A stretch of 64,000 nucleotides of DNA from Bradyrhizobium ottawaense (GTDB lineage Bacteria > Pseudomonadota > Alphaproteobacteria > Rhizobiales > Xanthobacteraceae). The translations under genes and the position numbers were made by a program. How positions within the stretch are numbered: position 1 is the first letter of the stretch; each line of letters opens with the position of its first letter. The notes under the pieces were generated by a model, which worked only from the letters and a program-made list of their open reading frames with translations, was not told the DNA's origin and searched no databases. This document shows, piece by piece, positions 43,864 to 51,741 of this stretch. Location of the stretch: NCBI RefSeq assembly GCF_900099825.1, contig NZ_LT629693.1, positions 2,418,001-2,482,000 on the forward strand, written 5' to 3'.

Positions 43864-44269
43864 GGCGCGCGGATGTCGGCACGCCGCACAACATCAGAAG
43901 GTTCGCCAGGCTGCGAACCGTGTACGCGCCGCGGCTGAAGCCGAACAGAAAGATGCGGTCGCCCTCCTCGTAGTGATTGACGACGAATTCGTAGCAGTCG
44001 GCGATGTTGCGCTTGATCCCGTCGCCGGCGACCGACCCCAGCATCTTCTGCACGAAGCGAACCGGAGCGGTGAGGGCCGTCGCACCGACGTCGGTGCCGA
44101 GGCCGGCGTCGTAGAACACGACCTGCTGCGATGGACTGATGCCGGTGTCCGCGTGGTCGCGCGAGATGCGGTACATTTTGTAGATGTTGCTGATGCGTTG
44201 CTCCGGGCGGGCGCCGCCGTCCTGGCCGGTGCCGTCCGAGAACACCACGATGTTCTTGCTCATATCCAC
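43856..44269 (-). pseudogene. truncated DUF2235 hydrolase
   Basis: The frame opens at 44269 (MDMSKNIVVFSDGTGQDGG) and includes the nucleophile elbow GFSRGAYTVRSLANLL. DUF2235 proteins (T6SS-type phospholipase effectors and relatives) are usually over 350 aa and need a later Asp and His. Here the frame stops after 137 aa at GVPTSARLP, where unrelated sequence begins. The ribosome site and start look intact, so a non-functional N-terminal protein might still be made. It sits 9 bp after the qatD stop, on the same strand. Confidence 0.75.
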
Positions 44270-44278
44270 TCCCAGCCG

Positions 44279-45052
44279 TCAGGACTTCGAATCATGCGAG
44301 AAACCGTCGGATTTTTCCGGCGCGACATGGGTGGTCAGCCGTCTAAGGTTTTCCAGCAGACGATGTCGAGCTTCTTCGTCGGAGACACTCCAGATCTTAG
44401 CGAGCGCCTTCTCTGCCGCCTCCACGTCCCAAGGGAAAAGGGGACGTCCGTTGATCTGAGCGAAGGGTCCGTCCGATTCCGTGAGTATCCGATCGGGTGG
44501 CATGATGGCGGTCATCGCTCGCCCCTTTTCGCCAGCCAGCATCGCCGGCCCCACGCTGAACCAGCATCCTTGATCAACGGCTCGCTGGAGTTCTCGCCGT
44601 GTTCCGGAGAACCAGTGCAGGATGGCCGCCCCGGCTTCGCTTCTTGCGGCCAGGCTATCGAGGACCTGCGTTGCAGCCCGTCGACTGTGGATCGTCATGA
44701 CCCGGCCGCCGGCGGCGCTGCACATGCGTAGGATCTCGTCGAACACCCGTCGCTGGACGTCCCATGTCCCCTTCAGTTCGGGGCCGCCATCCAGCCCGAT
44801 CTCACCCACGTACCTTGTGCAGGGAAGCAATTCCTCGAAGAGCGGCAGCTCGCTCTGGCGCTCCTGCGCGATCTGAGGATGCAGGCCCAACGCTGTCCGA
44901 ATGCGCGCGGCGTCCTTGGCGAGCGCGGCGGTACCGGACCAGGCGGAAGGCGTGGTGGTCACGGACAGGACGAACAGGTTGCGGTCGACACATTCCTTCG
45001 TCGTCGCGACCGGATCGGGGTAGAGGTCGATATGGGCGTGAAGGTCGATCAC
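44279..45052 (-). CDS. qatD: TatD-family nuclease, QatD-like
   Basis: This 257-aa product starts at GTG 45052, overlapping the upstream stop in a GTGA arrangement. All TatD metal ligands are present: HAH (MIDLHAHIDLYPDP), Glu in VGEIGLDGG, His in MTIHSRRA, His in ILHWFSGT and Asp in ESDGPF. The start LYPDP plus VLSVTTTPSAWSGTA is the form seen in QatD, the TatD component of the Qat (QatABCD) anti-phage system. Immediately upstream lies the C-terminus of a QatC-like protein, supporting this assignment. qatA and qatB are absent. Confidence 0.75.
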   Translation of the reverse strand: MIDLHAHIDLYPDPVATTKECVDRNLFVLSVTTTPSAWSGTAALAKDAARIRTALGLHPQIAQERQSELPLFEELLPCTRYVGEIGLDGGPELKGTWDVQRRVFDEILRMCSAAGGRVMTIHSRRAATQVLDSLAARSEAGAAILHWFSGTRRELQRAVDQGCWFSVGPAMLAGEKGRAMTAIMPPDRILTESDGPFAQINGRPLFPWDVEAAEKALAKIWSVSDEEARHRLLENLRRLTTHVAPEKSDGFSHDSKS

Positions 45053-45309
45053 TTGACACCGTACTTGGCGTGCAATGCGCCGAGCTCGCCTAGGCCGCGG
45101 CGCAGCATGTCATCGAGCGCGTCGCGCTCCTGGATATGTGGCCATGTAAGCGCGCTGCCGAGCCATTCGTCGAAGCCGTCGCCCTTCGCGGCGGCCAGTG
45201 CCATGCCGACCGAACGCACGTCGTCGAAGCCGGCATGATCGGAGTCGTCGCGACCGAGCGCCTCGAAAACGTATTCGGTGGTGTCCTGGACTCCCCAGGC
45301 AAGGAACGC
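45049..45309 (-). pseudogene. qatC: C-terminal remnant of QatC-like protein
   Basis: A minus-strand frame ends with TGA overlapping the qatD start. It reads AFLAWGVQDTTEYVFEALGR, then DDVRSVGMALAAAKGDGFDE and ends GELGALHAKYGVK. About 87 codons remain; QatC (a QueC-like protein) is over 400 aa. Upstream of about 45310 the coding sequence switches to an exonuclease on the opposite strand, so the 5' four-fifths were lost. Family assignment rests on linkage with qatD more than on motifs. Confidence 0.5.
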
Positions 45310-45311
45310 CG

Positions 45312-46093
45312 ACGCGCCGTGCGGTATTCCTCGATCTCGAGACGACGGGTCTCGATCCCGTGACGGACGAGATCATCGAGATCGCCATGGTGCCGTTCGA
45401 CTACTCCGCCGACGGCCGGATCTTCGCCGTGCACGACGCCTTCTGCCGCTTCCGCGATCCGGGCCGGCCGATTCCGGCGGAGGTGACGGCGATTACCGGC
45501 ATCACCGACGCGATGGTAGGGGGTACGGCGATCGAACCTTCAGAGATCGAAGCTTTCGTGGAAAGCACGGTCCTGATAGTCGCGCATCACGCAGATTTCG
45601 ACCGCCGCTTCGCCGAGCGGTTCTCGGGAGCGTTCGCGCGCCTGCCATGGCGTGCTCCTGGGCCGAGGTCCCCTGGGCGCACGAGGGCTTCACGGGCGGA
45701 ACGCGGCTTTCCGACCTGGCCGCGGCCGGCGGATTCTTCCACGACGGCCACCGCGCCGAGCACGACTGTCGCGCCGCGCTTGAGGTCTTGTCGCGTCCGC
45801 TTCCGCGCAGCGGCCGTCTCGCTTTCGACGCGCTGCTCACGTCTGCTCGCTCCCCGCGCTGGCGCATCCACGCCGTCGGAGCTCCGTTCGAGTTGCGCGA
45901 GTCCTTGAAACGTCGCGGCTACCGCTGGGACCCCGGCGAGAACGGCCGGACCCGTGCTTGGTTTGCCGACGTCGCGGAGGCTGCGCTCGAAGCCGAGCGC
46001 GACTTCCTGATGCGGGAAATCTACCGGCGGGACGACGTCGAAATCGACGCGCGCCGCATCGACGCCTTCGACCGCTATTCGGACCGCTGCTAG
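45312..46093 (+). pseudogene. DEDDh 3'-5' exonuclease, 5'-truncated and frameshifted
   Basis: The frame starts without an initiation codon at RRAVFLDLETTGLDP, the first DEDD motif (LDLETTG), and continues through GITDAMVGG and VAHHADFDRRF (second Asp region). Near 45650 the frame breaks after RLPW and resumes one base earlier as ACSWAEVPWAHEG, then GHRAEHDCRAALEVL (HxxxxD) and a long C-terminus ending at 46093. One missing G explains it. It is a DnaQ/epsilon-like nuclease gene, now broken. It abuts the qatC remnant head to head at about 45310, a rearrangement point. Confidence 0.8.
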
Positions 46094-46271
46094 ATCGGGC
46101 GGACTACCCACGCCAATCGATTCGATCGAGTTGGTATCGATCTGTCGGCTATTTGCTTCGTGAAGAAAGGCAGCCACTCAATTTGCCTTTCGTAACGCGT
46201 TCGACGGTAAGGGACCGTGGCAGCCGACTCGCGTTTGCGGACCCCCCATCACTTACCGCTCGGGGAGAGAT

Positions 46272-46730
46272 ATGCTCAATATTCGTCGACGCTTCAACGA
46301 AGGGCACGACCCAGTCGCTCTCTGGCGGACCCTGGCCGAAACCGACTTCGACCAGACTATCAAAACCGAGGTCTTTGCGGCCCTAAAGAAACGGTGCCCG
46401 CTGAACTGCAACCGGTGGCGTGCGGCGCTGCGCGGGGATGCGCCGACCAAGATCGACCTTGCACTTGAAGTCTTGTCGGACGACGCCCGTCATGACCATC
46501 TCGACTTGTGCATGACTGCGGTCTTAGTCTGCGCTCTCGATGGTAATCCGGCCGCAAGGTTGGTTCTTTCACATGCCTTGAGAACGCAATTCTCGGACAT
46601 TAGATCGACGCGCCTCGCCACTTCGTGGCTCATGGCAAACATCACTTGGGCTGCACGTAACGCGCGGCGCCGCAACCGGCCACATCGTCCCGAGGAGAGA
46701 GCCGCAAAAGCGAAGATCCAGATTCAGTAA
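46272..46730 (+). CDS. hypothetical protein
   Basis: This 152-aa product starts at ATG 46272 after GGGGAGAG. It is all-helical and basic, with NRWRAALRGDAPTKIDLALE and DHLDLCMTAVLVCALDGN. No signal or TM. Not recognised; the strong ribosome site and coding composition support it. It faces the repressor-like gene at 46785 (convergent), within the mobile region. Confidence 0.55.
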   Translation: MLNIRRRFNEGHDPVALWRTLAETDFDQTIKTEVFAALKKRCPLNCNRWRAALRGDAPTKIDLALEVLSDDARHDHLDLCMTAVLVCALDGNPAARLVLSHALRTQFSDIRSTRLATSWLMANITWAARNARRRNRPHRPEERAAKAKIQIQ

Positions 46731-46784
46731 CTTGGCAAAGCCGCTGGACCAACCGCAAGTCCTTTGAAACGTGCGTCGATTGCT

Positions 46785-47678
46785 TCAGGCAGATGTCAGG
46801 CGCCCGAGCCGCATCAAAACGCGAGCCATTATTCTTTCGTGCGCGGATTCGGTCAACATCAACCAGCCGTTTCGATCGATGGCGACGAAGACTTCGCCGC
46901 GCCGCCAGCGACGATCCTGCAGATCGACTAGCAACCGATCTCCGATCGCCAATTTTCCGGCGCGGGGATCATTCGCGACCAACACTCGCAATTGGGCCCG
47001 ATCGGCTCGCCACAATGCCTTCAACAGTTCGGCATCGAACGCCCAGATCGGCCCACTAGGCGGCGGCGTCTCGGGATCGAGCGAATCCTTGGACCACGAG
47101 CTTTCCCGCACGACGATCGCCTCCCGCCCGTCGAGCGAGAGCATCGTGAGTGAAGAAGCCGATGGAGACGAAGGAACGGGGCGCGGTGTGTAGTTCATTC
47201 CCTGTGCGACGCCAGCCACGGGAGGCGCAAACTTTCTATCCACCGCAATGCCGAGACCAGACGGCTGCGTTCCGTTAAGCAACCAAATCGCCGAAACGTC
47301 GTATGCCGCGGCATAGATCTCGGCCTGCTTAGCATCGATTTGGTTCGCTCCGCTTTCGTGACTATAATATGTGCTGCGATACCATCCAAAACGGGTGATC
47401 GCCTCCTGTCCCGACCTGTAGCCTCTGAAAGTTCTCGCGGTGAACAGCCTTTTCGCTTGGGCCTTACGATCGTCCGGGGCAATCGCGCGATAACCGACCG
47501 ATTGGAACGCCTCCCGGTAGCGCTCGGCAGTGTCCGGATCGGCGGTTCGCGACCCGGTTTCGTGGCTGATGTAGGTGCCCACCTTCCAACCGAAGAAGAG
47601 CGCCGCCGCCTTGGCGGATGAGAATCCCGCCCGGATCCGTTCCGTCTTCAACCACTGCTTCTGATCAAATCGATGCAT
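46785..47678 (-). CDS. XRE-type repressor with degenerate S24-like domain
   Basis: This 297-aa product starts at 47678. Two tandem HTH-like units are seen: RIRAGFSSAKAAALFFGWKV with TYISHETGSR (about residues 13-45), and YRSGQEAITRFGWYRSTYYS with HESGAN (about 85-115). The C-terminus resembles a LexA/CI S24 domain (AGKLAIGDRLLVDLQDRRWR, then GEVFVAIDRNG). The Ser of GDSM is replaced (NDPR) and the later Lys is missing, so self-cleavage is unlikely. It probably controls the divergent 47795 gene through the 18-bp palindrome between them. Confidence 0.75.
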   Translation of the reverse strand: MHRFDQKQWLKTERIRAGFSSAKAAALFFGWKVGTYISHETGSRTADPDTAERYREAFQSVGYRAIAPDDRKAQAKRLFTARTFRGYRSGQEAITRFGWYRSTYYSHESGANQIDAKQAEIYAAAYDVSAIWLLNGTQPSGLGIAVDRKFAPPVAGVAQGMNYTPRPVPSSPSASSLTMLSLDGREAIVVRESSWSKDSLDPETPPPSGPIWAFDAELLKALWRADRAQLRVLVANDPRAGKLAIGDRLLVDLQDRRWRRGEVFVAIDRNGWLMLTESAHERIMARVLMRLGRLTSA

Positions 47679-47700
47679 TCATTAACCATATCTGTTTCGA

Positions 47701-47738
47701 GCGTTAACGCAAATTAAGTCCATGCAAATATTTGCATG
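47701..47738. promoter_or_regulatory. perfect palindromes in divergent promoter
   Basis: CATGCAAATATTTGCATG (47721-47738) is a perfect 18-bp palindrome, and GCGTTAACGC (47701-47710) a perfect 10-bp one. Both lie between the divergent starts at 47678 and 47795. The longer is the obvious operator for the repressor-like protein. Confidence 0.75.
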
Positions 47739-47794
47739 TACGCTAGTCGCGTTTCGGCTACGATGCCACCATTGCAATAGGTGCGAGGATCTTG

Positions 47795-48280
47795 ATGACT
47801 GACCGGAACCATTCGGCCGAGGCAGCCAGACTGACGGAATACCTCGATCGCCGCGTGCGGGAAGACGGTGGAGTGCCGGCTTCGCGCGCTCGCCCAGAGA
47901 AGCCGTACATAGCGTTGATCGCCCGAGAAACTTCCGTTCCGAAAGGGTCCATCTCCAACCATGACGGCCGCCATCGGAAAATCTTGCAGACTTTCGTCAG
48001 CAAATACCCATTGGTGCCCTACGCTCACGCCAACGGCCGCGCATTCGAGGAGTCGGATCGTCTTCACGCTCGCTTGATCGAATGGCTGCACGCACGCGTC
48101 GCAGGCGGTCACGGGATTCCGGGGCTCGCCGGAAGGCCGAACTTCAAAATGATCGCACGCCTCGTTCCGATGGGCCGCACCAGCCTGACGACGGAGGGTC
48201 ATCGCAATCGCTTGGCGGTGCAGGAAGCGTTCGAAGCCGCTGGCGCCGGTCCGGAGCGTTTGCGAGGGCCGATTCCCTAA
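47795..48280 (+). CDS. tandem HTH-like protein, 3'-truncated
   Basis: The start is ATG 47795 (GAGGAT upstream), 161 codons. The protein consists of two copies of one unit: ARLTEYLDRRVREDGG-VPASRARPEKPYIALIARE and ARLIEWLHARVAGGHG-IPGLAGRPNFKMIARLV, each followed by a Ser/Thr-rich turn and a short helix. This looks like a duplicated DNA-binding module, reminiscent of accessory regions of mobile-element recombinases. The frame ends at GPIP exactly where jetC sequence on the other strand begins, so the original C-terminus is probably lost. Confidence 0.6.
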   Translation: MTDRNHSAEAARLTEYLDRRVREDGGVPASRARPEKPYIALIARETSVPKGSISNHDGRHRKILQTFVSKYPLVPYAHANGRAFEESDRLHARLIEWLHARVAGGHGIPGLAGRPNFKMIARLVPMGRTSLTTEGHRNRLAVQEAFEAAGAGPERLRGPIP

Positions 48281-49793
48281 TGTCGATCAGTTCGCACAGC
48301 GGGGTCGCGACGATCTTCGCTTCGGTCAGGACGTCGCGCAGATTTTCCGCCTCGGGCCGCAGTTGGGCCTGATCGACGGCCTCCGACCGCGCCCTCCGCG
48401 AGAGATCCTCGCGCGCCTTCGATATCCGGTCCTCGCGGGCCGCCGCGGCGTTGTGGGCGCGTGTGAGCTCCCGCACCGCGTTGGCTCCGACCTCGTCGAC
48501 GACGCGCTGCAGCGCGTCGGCGTCGGAAGCCATGGATTCGATCTCGACATCGTCCTGCGCCCGGCGGAAGTCGGCGCCGGCGTCCGCGACACGGCGGACG
48601 TTGCGGCTCTCGGCGTCCTTCATGTAGCCCACGGCGGTGCGGATCGCGTCGATGGCCTCCGCGCGGCGCTTGAGCTCCTTGCGGACCTCGCGCAATTTCG
48701 ACTCGCTGCCGGCCAGATCGCGGTCGGCGTCGCGGATGCGGTTCTCGAGCGCAGCGGCGCCGGGGGAGTTGCGCGCCTCCTCGACGCGCCGGCCGGCCTC
48801 GTCCTTGCGGTCGCTCGCCGCGGTCTCGGCCTCTTCGGATCCCTCGGCCTGCGCCCGCAGCCCGGCCAGCTTCTCCTCGAGGGCGGCGATCTCGGACTGA
48901 CGCTGGCCGACGGCGGCCTCGGTCGCCGCCGCCACGCGACCGCGGGCCTCGCGATCGTCCTCGGCGGCTTTCGAATAGTGATCGACGACGATTCCGAGCG
49001 ACGCGATCTGCTTGTTGATGCTTTCGATGGTGCGCACGATCTCGCGGTAGAACGCCAGACGCTCGCGCATCCGGCCGATGTCGATGAATTCGGTTTCGAG
49101 GACATGGGCACGCATGAAGGCCGTGATGTCGCCGACCGGCTGGAAGACCAGCGCGCGCTTCACCGCCTTGTAGTAGGAGTGGGCGTCGGCGTGCCATGAA
49201 CCGTAGGTGAGCAGGTTGAGGAGGTAGGTGGAGTAGTCGGAGGCGCTGTCGCATTCCTCCACCTTCCTGCCGGTCGCGCGCAGACCGTCCACTGCCTGGT
49301 CGAAACCCTTCGCCATCTCGCCCTCGTCGGTCGGGAACACGAGATCGGCGGTCGTCACGCCTCCTCCGGTCACGATCATGAAGCGCGTGTTGGGCCTTTC
49401 GCGGTGCTCGTGCGACACGACGTGCACGACGCCGGCGACCTCGACGCCCTCGCGGGTGCGGAACGACAGTCCGATCCAGGTGATGCAGTTCTTACGCACC
49501 ACCTTGGCCTTCTCGTTCTCGTCGTGACGGACGACGCCGAGGCAGTATTCCTGCAGCGATCGGTGGGCATCCGGCCGGTTCTGCCGCACCGCTGCGGCAT
49601 TGTAGACCACGAGATCGCCCGAGCCCCCCGTCAGTCCTGTCTGGATCGCGTCGATGCACGAACTCTTGCCGCTGCGGTTCGGTCCGAGGAAGACGGTGTT
49701 GCCGGAAAGCTCGATGTCCTCCCGTTCGATCAGGTAGAAGTTGATCAGGGAGAGACGGACGATCTCCGGTGCCCGGAGTTCTGGCTCGTTCAT
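48281..49793 (-). pseudogene. jetC: Wadjet SMC-like ATPase JetC, 3'-truncated
   Basis: The frame starts at ATG 49793, overlapping the jetB stop (ATGA). The N-terminal ATPase head has Walker A GPNRSGKSSCIDAI (G37-S45), then EYCLGVV, and a long coiled coil from about residue 250 (AALEEKLAGLRAQAEGSEEA and on). It ends at ATPLCELIDIR, near the hinge-proximal region typical of JetC. The second coiled coil and the C-terminal ATPase half, with signature and Walker B, are missing. Sequence past 48281 belongs to the oppositely oriented HTH gene. The protein cannot be a working condensin. Confidence 0.78.
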
Positions 49794-50165
49794 GCGTCGA
49801 CCTTTTCCTCACCGGCGGCTTTGTCGCCGCCTTCGCCGGATTCGGGCAGCGCATCCCTCGCGTAGCGCTTCAGCGCCTGCAGCGGCTCTGACACCGCCAC
49901 CAGGCTGATCGAAGGCCGGACCGTGAAGGCCATCCCCTCGTGGAAAGTCGGCGGCAGCGACACCTGGATGAGGCCGTGGTTCTTCAGGAACCGCAGGATG
50001 TCGAGCATCCTGACCTTGCCGGGCGGGTCCTTCCTGGTCTTTTCCTTCCAGAGGTCGTGGAGGCCGTCGGTATGCCATTCGGCGTTGCCTCACGAGCCCG
50101 GTGGTCTGGATCGCATTGTCGTAAAACGCCCGCAGAAGCAGGATGGCGATGTGGGCGCAAGCGTC
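49790..50165 (-). pseudogene. jetB: JetB (DUF4194) remnant, frameshifted
   Basis: The 3' frame reads GNAEWHTDGLHDLWKEKTRK then MLDILRFLKNHGLIQVSLPP and ends at 49790 overlapping jetC. In the +1 frame upstream is AHIAILLLRAFYDNAIQTTG, which fits the first helix of DUF4194/JetB. The two parts are separated by a one-base shift and an in-frame TGA near 50090. The N-terminus is replaced by integrase sequence. Order jetB-jetC with overlap is the standard Wadjet layout; jetA and jetD are not present. Confidence 0.6.
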
Positions 50166-50605
50166 AGATCCTTGCTTTCGAGGAAGGCCCGGACTTGCTC
50201 GCCGAACAGGAAGCGGCGGTGCTGAGCGGGCGTCAACGGAAATGACCGAAGCTGGCTGAGCGTCCGATCGCGCGCAATAGAGGATTCCCAATCGGCGGCC
50301 TTCCCGGGATTTCTGTGATGCTTCTCGACGGTCTCCTTGTAGAACTCGCCGGCGAGCGCGACGACCTGCCGGTAGTCCAGCTCGCGGCCCGGGGGTCGGC
50401 CTGCGGCGTGGTCCTGCCACATCCGCTCGATCTTGAGGTTCTCTTCGACGCAGCGCAGCTGCGCTTCCTCCGGATCCTTGATGCCGAGCGAGAACTTGAC
50501 CTCGCGGCGGCCCATCAAGGCGACGAACCGCTCGGGCACGCGCTTCCTGAACCAGAGAAATTTGCTTCGCGGATTCTTCCAAGGCTCGATCATACGAAAA
50601 CCCAT
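50166..50605 (-). pseudogene. integrase N-terminus (DUF6538-type) remnant
   Basis: The frame starts at ATG 50605 (AAAGGTGG upstream): MGFRMIEPWKNPRSKFLWFR, then RVPERFVALMGRREVKFSLG and IKDPEEAQLRCVEENLKIER. This is the DUF6538/SAM-like N-terminus of phage-type tyrosine recombinases. The catalytic domain (R, HxxR, Y) is missing; the frame runs into jetB sequence and stops at 50090. It sits about 90 bp from a tRNA-Ser 3'-end copy, the typical position of an int gene next to its attachment site. Confidence 0.7.
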
Positions 50606-50693
50606 CGTGGTGCCACCTTTGTGTACCACCGGTCGTTCTCGGAAGGCCCTATTTCGCGGTTAGGCCTGAGTTTTCAACGCTTTTCGGATCGAG

Positions 50694-50721
50694 TGGCGGA
50701 GAGGGAGGGATTCTCACCCTC
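50694..50721 (-). repeat. tRNA-Ser-like 3' end (possible att scar)
   Basis: On the minus strand the sequence reads a T-arm and acceptor 3' end finishing AATCCCTCCCTCTCCGCCA, like tRNA-Ser, with two changes in the T-loop (GGGTGAG for GGGTTCG). No 5' part of a tRNA could be fitted. Its place just before the integrase start suggests an attachment-site duplication. Confidence 0.6.
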
Positions 50722-50946
50722 GTTTGGCAAGCCTCCCACCAATCAGAAGACCCTTAGCTACGTCCTGAAAACTGCGAAGCACCGACGGCCCATTGGAAGC
50801 CACGCCCCTCAACATGTCGTAGCTGCCGCAACGGCTCGCCTGGATCGGCGCAGATTTGTACAGCCGTTGTATGGATTTCTCTGCGGGACGACTATGCGGC
50901 CCTGCGAAAATTGCGGAAGTGTCCATTTTATCGCGGTTTCTTGGGC

Positions 50947-50991
50947 TGGAGCGGGCGAAGGGAATCGAACCCTCGTATGCAGCTTGGGAAG
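50947..50991 (-). repeat. tRNA-Gly(CCC) 3' part (att-like)
   Basis: The minus strand gives the anticodon loop CTTCCCAAGC, T-arm GAGGGTTCGATTCCC and acceptor CGCCCGCTCCA, with no visible change from a typical alphaproteobacterial tRNA-Gly(CCC) over 45 bases. The 5' half is absent or altered. Integrative elements recombining at a tRNA 3' end leave exactly such a copy. Confidence 0.7.
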
Positions 50992-51317
50992 AGCGGCATC
51001 GCACGCCCCAGGTGTGAAGCTGAATTCGACAGTTGCAGTGTCGAAGAACAATAACCTTGGGCGATACGCCCGACTAGTAGACACTCTCTTCCCGCTCCAG
51101 ATGCGCGAGTCCTTGAGATTAGGTTGCTGCCAGTCGAATCATTGGAGGTACCGGACTTAAAGCTTCTTCCTTCACAAGACGCCTTCTAGGAATTCGAATG
51201 CTTGCAGAAAGGGCGAAACATCGTTCCGGTCGCCGACAACATTGGATTTTTCTCTCGTGTGACCCTGGCCTGCCCCCAAGAAACGACGGTTCGGTCCGTT
51301 CTGAGTTCGCAAGGGAT

Positions 51318-51370
51318 TGGTGGAGGCACCAGACTCGAACCCATGCACCGATTAGGAGTCAGTTCGACTG
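51318..51370 (-). repeat. degenerate tRNA-Arg(CCT)-like sequence
   Basis: On the minus strand ACTGA-CTCCTAA-TCGGT forms an anticodon stem-loop with anticodon CCT. GGGTTCGAGTC (T-loop) and GCCTCCACCA (acceptor, CCA) follow. The T-stem has a mismatch and one base is missing, and no 5' half pairs properly. It is a relic of a tRNA. Confidence 0.5.
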
Positions 51371-51439
51371 AGGCAGGCACGCCCATCAGGAGGGGATCGG
51401 CATTCAAGTCGACGTGGCGAAGGATTCGAATACGCGAGT

Positions 51440-51471
51440 GGCTTGAAGGATTGAACTACCATCTTCAAGCC
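51440..51471. repeat. 9-bp hairpin next to tRNA-like relic
   Basis: GGCTTGAAG and CTTCAAGCC are perfect arms 14 bases apart. On the minus strand it is followed by a TATTCGAATCC T-loop-like stretch and GCCACG, perhaps a fourth decayed tRNA 3' end. Not followed by a T-run. Confidence 0.4.
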
Positions 51472-51550
51472 CGCGCGACGCTACGGATCTGATACCGCTG
51501 GACCGCGATCCGCGCGAGTGACAGCAAGCGGTTGATTTAATGCGGTTTTC

Positions 51551-51628
51551 TGGTAGCGAGAGAGGGACTCGAACCCCCGACCCCAGGATTATGATTCCCG
51601 TGCTCTAACCAGCTGAGCTACCTCGCCA
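51551..51628 (-). tRNA. tRNA-Met (CAT)
   Basis: The complete cloverleaf on the minus strand runs from 51628 to 51551. The acceptor TGGCGAG pairs with CTCGCTA (one G-T), the D-arm is AGCTCAGCTGGTTAGAGC, and the anticodon loop ATCATAA carries CAT. A T-arm with TTCGAGT and an encoded CCA complete it. The U1-A72 pair marks it as an elongator rather than the initiator; Ile2 (lysidine-modified CAT) is the only other option. Confidence 0.9.
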
Positions 51629-51741
51629 CGGTTCACCCTCACGGCACACCATGCCGTCGTCGCGAACGCGCGGCATATAAGGAGTGGCTCAAGGGCCTGT
51701 CAAGCAAAGCCCGCAGCGCCGCCAAGTGTCTGCAAACCGGG

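Noticed and set aside
48144..48280. Continuation of jetC beyond 48281
   Set aside because: Although the frame stays open to 48144, its sequence there is the reverse of the HTH gene and no longer resembles JetC.
51440..51471. Intrinsic terminator
   Set aside because: The 9-bp stem is not followed by a T-run on either strand and belongs to no gene end; it is listed as a repeat near tRNA relics instead.
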